A DNA stretch of 64,000 nt from Nemertoderma westbladi (taxonomy: Eukaryota > Xenacoelomorpha > Nemertodermatida > Nemertodermatidae). The stretch is from the NCBI GenBank assembly GCA_032718475.1, contig JAUCBJ010000293.1:1-64000 (forward strand). Direction: 5' to 3'. The position numbers were made by a program, and so were the translations under genes. Shown one piece after another: positions 56,129 through 64,000 of this stretch (the first letter of the stretch is position 1; every line of letters begins with the position of its first letter). The notes below the pieces were generated by a model that did not search any database, was not told where the DNA came from, and saw only the letters and a list, made by a program, of their open reading frames with translations.

Positions 56129-58788
56129 TCTAATATATATAAATATCGATTGTCTGTCTGTCTGTCTGTCTGTCTGTGTGTTTGTCATCGGCTATACAAT
56201 CGAACCCATCTCGATGAAATCTCGCTTGCTATATCTCGTTAGAAAGGTCTCGCCCTAACTCGTTGCAACGTAATACTCAGAGCCGTCTGAAGTTCGCCCG
56301 TCTGCCGCTAGAGGGCGATTTTCGTGATTTTCGGGCGAAATTTATCGAATTATTTCGGTTCTTCTATCGGTAATTAATGATTTAGAGGGCTAACATTTAT
56401 CCCACCTGGTTTAAAATTAACATGGGTAGATTCGCCGTGTCCCATTCTCACAAAGTTTTTATTTTATTCGAGTGTTTAATATAAATATGTATGATTATTT
56501 ATTGATTAAAAATCAAATAGTGTATAAATATGTCATATTCGCCAAGCAGGATCGAATTGGCCTATAGTTATTGAATAGGGAAGGATTGTTTTCTGTATCA
56601 TAGCAACGTTAAGGTAATTATTGAACTCGCAGCTAGCTGGCTGGGCACAGATAAGGAGCAAGCAGGCTGGAGTGTTGATTGGGGTGGGTTTGGGTTGTCT
56701 GTTGCGAATTGCTCAGAGTAATTCTGCTTTCTCAATCATTGGCTGCATGGAAGGAGAGGTTTATAACATTTTTGTTTTACTGTTATGAATATTAAAAGTA
56801 AAATAATTATTTCTGTAGGCCTATACTTACTGTATTATTATTTTATCTAATATTATACATCTAATCTCGATGAAATCTCGCTTACTATAGCTCGTTAGAT
56901 AGGTCTCGCCCTAACTCGTTGCAACGTAATACTCAGAGCCGTCTGAAGTTCCACCGTCTGCCGCTAGAGGGCGAATTATCCGATAGTGAAAACCTGATCT
57001 TATAGGGTTGTTTTTAATGCTTTTGAGCTGAAACGTGGTAGCTATATACTGCAGCATAGGCTGTATATTTCCGGAGTCACTGGGTTGTCTACAGTTCCCC
57101 AGTCTACCGTTAGAGGGCTAAATGTCTGAGAGTTAACATCTTCTCCAACTTTATTATTTACAATCCGTTTTGACTGAAACTTGGCAGGCATCTACTACAG
57201 CATAGGCTGAATCTTTACTGAGTCGCAGAGTCGTCTACAATTTCCCAGTCTACCGCTAGAGGGCGAAATGTCTGCAAGTTAACATCTTCTCCAACTTTGT
57301 TATTTATAATCCATTTAGACTGAACTTGGTAGGCATCTACTACAGCATAGGCTATATCTTTACTGAGTCGCGCAGAGTTGTCTACAGTACCCGCGTCTGC
57401 CGCTAGAGGGCGAAATGTATGAAAGTTAACATCTTCTCCAACTTGTTATTTACAAACCTTTTAGACTGAAACTTGGTAGGCATCTACTATAGCTATATCT
57501 TTGCGGAGTAGTAGAGTCGTCTGCATTTCCACAGTCAGCCGCAAGAGGGCGAATTGTCTGATAGTGAAAACCTCATCCCATTTGGTTCTTTTTAATCCTT
57601 TTGAGCCGAAACTTGGCAGGTATCTACTACATCCTAGGCTCTATCTTTACGGAGTTGCAGAGTCCTATACACTTCCCCAGTCTACCGCTAGAGGGTGAAA
57701 TGTCTGAAAGTTACCATCTTCTCCAACTTTGTTATTTATAATCCATTTAGACTGAACTTGGTAGGCATCTACTACAGCATAGGCTATATCTTTACTGAGT
57801 CGCGCAGAGTTGTCTACATTACCCGCGTCTGCCGCTAGAGGGCGAAATGTATGAAAGTTAACATCTCCTCCAACTTTGTTATTTACAATCCTTTTAGACT
57901 GAAACTTGGTAGACATCTACTATAGCATAGGCTATATCTTTGTGGAGTAGTAGAGTCGTCTACAGTTCCACAGTCAGCCGCTAGAGGGGGAATTGTCTGA
58001 TAGTGAAAACCTCATCCCATTTGGTTCTTTTTAATCATTTTGAGCTGACACTTGGCAGGTATCTACTACATCATAGGCTGTATCTTTACGGAGTTGCAGA
58101 GTCCTATACACTTCCCCAGTCTACCGCTAGAGGGTGAAATGTCTGAAAGTTAACATCTTCTCCAACTTTGTTATTTACTAACGGTTTAGACTGAAACTTG
58201 GTAGGCATCTACTACAACATAGGCTGTACCTTTACGGATTCGCAGAGTTGTATACAGTCCCCCCATTTGACGCTAGAGGGCGAAATATCTGATAGTGAAC
58301 ACCTCATCCCATTTGGTTCTTTTTAATCCTATTGAGCTGGAACTTGGCAGGAATCTACTACAGCATATTCTGTATCTTTACGGAGTCCTAGAGTCGTCTA
58401 CAGTTCTTCAGTCTACCGCTAGAGGGTGAAATGTTTGAATATGAACATCTACACCAATTTTGTTATTTACAATCTGTTTAAGCTGAAACTTGAAAGGCAG
58501 GCATTTTACTTCACCATAAACCCCATCTTTACCAAACTGCAGCGCCGTCTGCATTTCACCAGTCCGCAGGTAGAGGGTGGATCTGAAAGTGATCATTTTC
58601 TGGAAATTTTGTTAATTACAATCTGCCTAAAGTTGAAACTTGACAGTTATCTCTTATGGGGGTGGTGTTTTATTTATTGATGGTGTCTGTTCCATATGCA
58701 GTTCTCCAATCTCCCACACATATTCATACAGTATATCATCTGCACGTGCACTAGAAAGCTGTGGCCCGAAGGGCCACAGGCTTTCTAG
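56129..58788 (+). mobile_element. Helitron-like non-autonomous unit 1 (2660 bp)
   Basis: Begins TCTAATATATATAAATATC after an A and ends CTAG at 58785-58788. The last 38 bp form a hairpin with arms CTAGAAAGCTGTGGCCC and GGGCCACAGGCTTTCTAG around GAA. TC start, CTAG end and a terminal hairpin fit Helitron-type termini. A (TGTC)n microsatellite follows the start (56150-56178). About 12-13 copies of a ~147-bp minisatellite, recognised by CCGCTAGAGGGCG, lie between 56300 and 58580. No Rep/helicase ORF. Confidence 0.65.
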
Positions 58789-61020
58789 TCTAATATATAT
58801 AAATATCGATTGTCTGTCAGTCAGTCTGTCTGTCTGTGTGTTTGTCATCGGCTATACAATCGAACCCATCTCGATGAAATCTCGCTTGCTATAGCTCGTT
58901 AGAAAGGTCTCGCTCTAACTCGTTGCAACGTAATACTCAGAGTCGTCTGAAGTTCGCCCGTCTGCCGCTAGAGGGCGATTTTCGTGATTTTCGGGCGAAA
59001 TTTATCGAATTATTTCGGTTCTTCTATCGGTAATTAATTATTTAGAGGGCTAACATTTATCCCACCTGGTATAAAATTAACATGGGTAGATTCGCCGTGT
59101 CCCATTCTCACAAAGTTTTTATTTTATTCGAGTGTTTAATATAAATATGTATGATTATTTATTGATTAAAAACCAAATAGTGTATAAATATGTCATATTC
59201 GCCAAGCACGATCGAATTGGCCTATTCTTAGTGCTGTAGTGAATAGGGAAGGATTTTTTTCTGTATCATAGCAACGTTAAGGTAATTATTGAAATCGCAG
59301 CTAGCTGGGCACAGATAAGGAGCAAGCCAGGCTGTAGTGTTGATCGGGGTGGGTTTGGGTTGTCTGTTGCGAACTGCTCAAGTGTAATTCTGCTTTCTCA
59401 ATCATTGGCTGCATGGAAGGAGAGGTTTATAACATTTTTGTTTTACTGTTATTATGAATATTAAAAGTAAAATAATTATTTCTGTAGGCCTATACTTACT
59501 GTATTATTATTTTATCTAATATTATACATCTAATCTCGATGAAATCTCGCTTACTATAGCTCGTTAGATAGGTCTTGCCCTAACTCGTTGCAACGTAATA
59601 CTCAGAGCCGTCTGAAGTTTCCCCATCTGCCGCTAGAGGGCGAATTGTCCGATAGTGAAAACGTGATCTCATTGGGTTGTTTTTAATGCTTTTGAGCTGA
59701 AACTTGGTAGCTATATACTGCAGCATAGGCTGTATATTTCCGGAGTCACTGAGTTGTCCACAGTTCCCCAGTCTACCGTTAGAGGGCTAAATGTCTGAGA
59801 GTTAACATCTTCTCCAACTTTGTTATTTACAATCCGTTTACACTGAAACTTGGTAGGCATCTACTAAAGCATAGGCTGTATCTTTACTGAGTCGCAGAGT
59901 CGTCTACAATTCCCCAGTCTACCGCTAGAGGGCGAAATGTCTGAAAGTTAACATCTTCTCCAACTTTGTTATTTATAATCCATTTAGACTGAACTTGGTA
60001 GGCATCTACTACAGCATAGGCTATATCTTTACTGAGTCGCGCAGAGTTGTCTACATTACCCGCGTCTGCCGCTAGAGGGTGAAATGTATGAAAGTTAACA
60101 TCTCCTCCAACTTTGTTATTTACAATCCTTTTAGACTGAAACTTGGTAGGCATCTACTATAGCATAGGCTATATCTTTGCGGAGTAGTAGAGTCGTCTAC
60201 AGTTCCACAGTCAGCCGCTAGAGGGCGAATTGTCTGATAGTGAAAACCTCATCCCATTTGGTTCTTTTTAATCATTTTGAGCTGAAACTTGGTTGGTATC
60301 TACTACATCATAGGCTGTATCTTTACGGGGTTGCAGAATCCTATTCACTTCCCCAGTCTACCGCTAGAGGGTGAAATGTCTGAAAGTTAACATCTTCTAC
60401 AACTTTGTTATTTACTAACGGTTTAGACTGAAACTTGGTAGGCATCTACTACAGCATAGGCTGTACCTTTACGGAGTCACAGCGTTGTATACAGTCTCCC
60501 CATCTGCCGCTAGAGGGCGACATATCTGATAGTGAACACCTCATCCCATTTGGTTCTTTTTAATTCTATTGAGCTGGAACTTGGCAGGAATCTACTACAG
60601 CATATTCTGTATCTTTACGGAGTCCCAGAGTCGTCTACAGTTCTTCAGTCTACCGCTAGAGGGTGAAATGTCTGAATGTGAACATCTACACCAATTTTGT
60701 TATTTACAATCTGTTTAAGCTGAAACTTGAAAGGCAGGCATTTTACTTCACCATAAACCCCATCTTTACCAAACTGCAGCGCCGTCTGCATTTCACCAGT
60801 CCGCAGGTAGAGGGTGGATCTGAAAGTGATCATTTTCTGGAAATTTTGTTATTTACAATCTGCCTAAAGTTGAAACTTGACAGTTATATCTTATGGGGGT
60901 GGTGTTTTATTTAATGATGGTGTCTATTCCGTATGCAGTTCTCAAATCTCCCACACATATTCATATATCATCTGCACGTGCACTAGAAAGCTGTGGCCCG
61001 AAGGGCCACAGGCTTTCTAG
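58789..61020 (+). mobile_element. Helitron-like non-autonomous unit 2 (2232 bp)
   Basis: Starts TC directly after the CTAG of unit 1 and ends CTAG at 61017-61020 with the same hairpin (60983-61020). It is very similar to unit 1 but has about ten minisatellite copies; the ~428-bp length difference is close to three 147-bp repeats. Confidence 0.65.
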
Positions 61021-63507
61021 TCTAATATATATAAATATGCATTGTCTGTCTGTCTGTCTGTTTGTCATCAGCTATACAATCGAACCCATCTCGATGAAAT
61101 CTCGCTTACTATAGCTCGTTAGAAAGGTCTCGCCCTAACTCGTTGCAACGTAATACTCAGACCCGTCTGAAGTTCCCCGTCTGCCGCTAGAGGGCGATTT
61201 TCGTGATTTTCGGGCGAAATTTATCGAATTATTTCGGTTCTTCTATCGGTAATTAATGATTTAGAGGGCTAACATTTATCCCACCTGGTATAAAATTAAC
61301 ATGGGTAGATTCGCCGTGTCCCATTCTCACAAAGTTTTTATTTTATTCGAGTGTTTAATATAAATATGTATGATTATTTATTGATTAAAAATCAAATAGT
61401 GTATAAATATGTCATATTCGCCAAGCACGATCGAATTGGCCTATTGGTATTGAATAGGGAAGGATTGTTTTCTGTATCATAGCAACGTTAAGTTAATTAT
61501 TGAACTCGCAGCTAGCTGGCTGGGCACAGATAAGGAGCAAGCAGGCTGGAGTGTTGATTGGGGTGGGTTGTCTGTTGGGAACTGTCCAAGAGTAATTCTG
61601 CTTTCTCAATCAATGGCTGCATGGAAGGAAAGGTTTTTAACATTTTTGTTTTACTTTATAAATAATTTATTTATTTACTTTATAATATGTGCTATTTAAT
61701 TATATTACTAATATGTCTTGTATCATTTGTGTTAGTGTATATATATATATATTTTACTATGGGCCGTATAGCCTGAAATAAACAATAATAAAATATTAAA
61801 AGTAAAATAATTATTTCTGTAGGCCTATACTTACTGTATTATTATTTTATCTAATATTATACATCTAATCTCGATGAAATATCGCTTACTATAGCTCGTT
61901 AGATAGGTCTCGCCCTAACTCGTTGCAACGTAATACTCAGAGCCGTCTGAAGTTCCCCCGTCTGCCGCTAGAGGGCGAATTGTCCGATAGTGAAAACCTG
62001 ATCTCATTGGGTTGTTTTTAATTCTTTTGAGCTGAAACTTGGTAGCTATATACTGCAGCATAGGCTGTATATTTCCGGAGTCACTGAGTTGTCTACAGTT
62101 CCCCAGTCTACCGTTAGAGGGCTAAATGTCTGAGAGTTAACATCTTCTCCAACTGTGTTATTTACAATCCGTTTAGACTGAAACTTGGTAGGCATCTACT
62201 ACAGCATAGGCTGTATCTTTACTGAGTAGCAGAGTCGTCTACAATTCCCCGGTCTACCGCTAGAGGGCGAAATGTCTGAAAGTTAACATCTTCTCCAACT
62301 TTGTTATTTTTAATGCTTTTGCGCTGAAACTTGGTAGTTATATACTGCAGCGCATAGGCTGTATATTTCCGGAGTCACTGATTTGTCTACAGTTCCCCAG
62401 TCTACCGTTAGAGGGCTAAATGTCTGAAAGTTAACATCTTCTCCAACTTTGTTATTTATAATCCATTTAGACTGAACTTGGTAGGCATCTACTACAGCAT
62501 AGGCTAAATCTTTACTGAGTCGCGCAGAGTTGTCTACATTACCCGCGTCTGCCGCTAGAGGGCGAAATGTATGAAAGTTAACATCTCCTCCAACTTTGTT
62601 ATTTACAATCCTTTTAGACTGAAACTTGGTAGGCATCTACTATAGCATAGGCTATATCTTTGCGGAGTAGAAGAGTCGTCTACATTTCCACAATCAGCCG
62701 CTAGAGGGCGAATTGTCTGATAGTGGAAACCTCATCCCATTTGGTTCTTTTTAATCATTTTGAGCTGAAACTTGGCAGGTATCTACTACATCATAGGCTG
62801 TATCTTTACGGAGTTGCAGAGTCCTATACACTTCCCCAGTCTACCGCTAGAGGGTGAAATGTCTGAAAGTTAACATCTTCTCCAACTTTGTTATTTACTA
62901 ACGGTTTAGACTGAAACTTGGTAGGCATCTACTACAACATAGGCTGTACCTTTATGGAGTCGCAGAGTTGTATACAGTCCCCCCATCTGACGCTAGAGGG
63001 CGAAATATCTGATAGTGAACACCTCATCCCATTTGGTTCTTTTTAATCCTATTGAGCTGGAACTTGGCAGGAATCTACTACAGCATATTCTGTATCTTTA
63101 CGGAGTCCTAGAGTCGTCTACAGTTCTTCAGTCTACCGCTAGAGGGTGAAATGTTTGAATGTGAACATCTGCACCAATTTTGTTATTTACAATCTGTTTA
63201 AGCTAGCTGAAACTTGAAAGGCAGGCATTTTACTTCACCATAAACCCCATCTTTACCAAACTGCAGCGCCGTCTGCATTTCACCAGTCCGCAGGTAGAGG
63301 GTGGATCTGAAAGTGATCATTTTCTGGAAATTTTGTTATTTACAATCTGCCTAAAGTTGAAACTTGACAGTTATCTCTTATGGGGGTGGTATTTTATTTA
63401 ATGATGGTGTCTGTTCCGTATGCAGTTCTTAAATCTCCCACACATATTCATATATCATCTGCACGTGCACTAGAAAGCTGTGGCCCGAAGGGCCACAGGC
63501 TTTCTAG
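61021..63507 (+). mobile_element. Helitron-like non-autonomous unit 3 (2487 bp)
   Basis: Starts TC directly after unit 2 and ends CTAG at 63504-63507 with the same hairpin. An insertion of about 135 bp at about 61656-61793, ending with an AATAAA-like A-rich stretch, is absent from units 1 and 2. About 11 minisatellite copies are present. Confidence 0.65.
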
Positions 63508-64000
63508 TCTAATATATATAAATATCGATTGTCTGTCTGTCTGTCTGTTTGTCATCAGCTATACAATCGAACCCATCTCGATGAAATCTCGCTTGCTATA
63601 GCTCGTTAGAAAGGTCTCGCCCTAACTCGTTGCAACGTAATACTCAGAGCCGTCTGAAGTTCGCCCGTCTGCCGCTAGAGGGCGATTTTCTTGATTTTCG
63701 GGCGAAATTTATCGAATTATTTATGTTCTTCTATCGGTAATTAATGATTTAGAAGGCTAACATTTATCCCACCTGGTATAAAATTAACATGGGTAGATTC
63801 GCCGTGTCCCATTCTCACAAAGTTTTTATTTTATTCGAGTGTTTAATATAAATATGTATGATTATTTATTGATTAAAAATCAAATAGTGTATAAATATGT
63901 CATATTCGCCAAGCACGATCGAATTGGCCTATTGCTATTGAATAGGGAAGGATTGTTTTCTGTATCATAGCAACGTTAGGTAATTATTGAACTCGCAGCT
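63508..64000 (+). mobile_element. Helitron-like unit 4, cut by the window edge
   Basis: The first 493 bases repeat the start of units 1-3 (TC, (TGTC)n, CCGCTAGAGGGCG at about 63673, AGCAACGTTA near the end). The array continues beyond the window. Confidence 0.65.

Noticed and set aside
56300-63300. CRISPR array
   Set aside because: The ~147-bp units are direct tandem repeats without short constant repeats and unique spacers, and the DNA is eukaryotic.
57501-63601. Short ORFs recurring in each Helitron-like unit
   Set aside because: They arise from the minisatellite and the unit start, and their frames change between copies.

Overview
This is a stretch of animal nuclear DNA with no host gene I can recognise. 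It is AT-rich, has no operon structure, and is filled with eukaryotic transposable elements: two BEL/Pao LTR retrotransposons, several non-LTR (LINE) lineages, a PIF/Harbinger gene, and hAT-like, piggyBac-like and other terminal-inverted-repeat (TIR) elements. It ends in a tandem array that looks Helitron-like. The element mix and the frequent AGGCCTA motif suggest a marine invertebrate, perhaps an echinoderm or another deuterostome. The taxon is inference.

Layout, left to right. 1-740 is a partial copy of a palindrome-rich repeat whose complete form is at 50468-52031. 4354-5512 is a long inverted repeat with ~540-555 bp arms. 6388-17648 is a nest. A PIF/Harbinger transposase gene (6388-6469 and 16403-17648) is split by a 9.9 kb BEL/Pao element (6470-16397, 5-bp duplication GATAC). 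That element contains a minus-strand LINE fragment (7136-9211) and a minus-strand poly(A)-tailed fragment of an element with a restriction-like-endonuclease type C-terminus (12207-12852). A non-autonomous hAT-like element (18088-19162, 8-bp duplication ACTCCACC) lies in the Harbinger flank. A second fragment of the restriction-like-endonuclease family follows (19547-21140).

23765-27505 is a nearly full-length LINE with one intact 1094-codon ORF. A second, broken copy is at 44706-48378. Each has an older, oppositely oriented LINE relative just upstream. 29560-30915 holds two ATCGAG arrays in inverted orientation. 30992-38239 is a young BEL/Pao element with almost identical LTRs but several coding lesions. 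38399-41319 is a 2.9 kb TA-flanked element with ~390 bp TIRs, nine internal copies of a short motif and no transposase. 50468-52031 is a TTAA-flanked piggyBac-like non-autonomous element. 52664-53191 is a small TIR element. 53640-56065 is a third, degraded non-LTR element.

56129-64000 is a head-to-tail array of 2.2-2.7 kb units. Each starts TC, ends CTAG in a terminal hairpin, and carries an internal ~147 bp minisatellite. This is the strongest candidate for an unusual system, because units abut CTAG to TC as expected of tandem rolling-circle products. The second is the extra ORF with Cys/His knuckles between pol and the 3' LTR of the first BEL/Pao element. All comparisons were made by eye within this window, and none was checked against a database.
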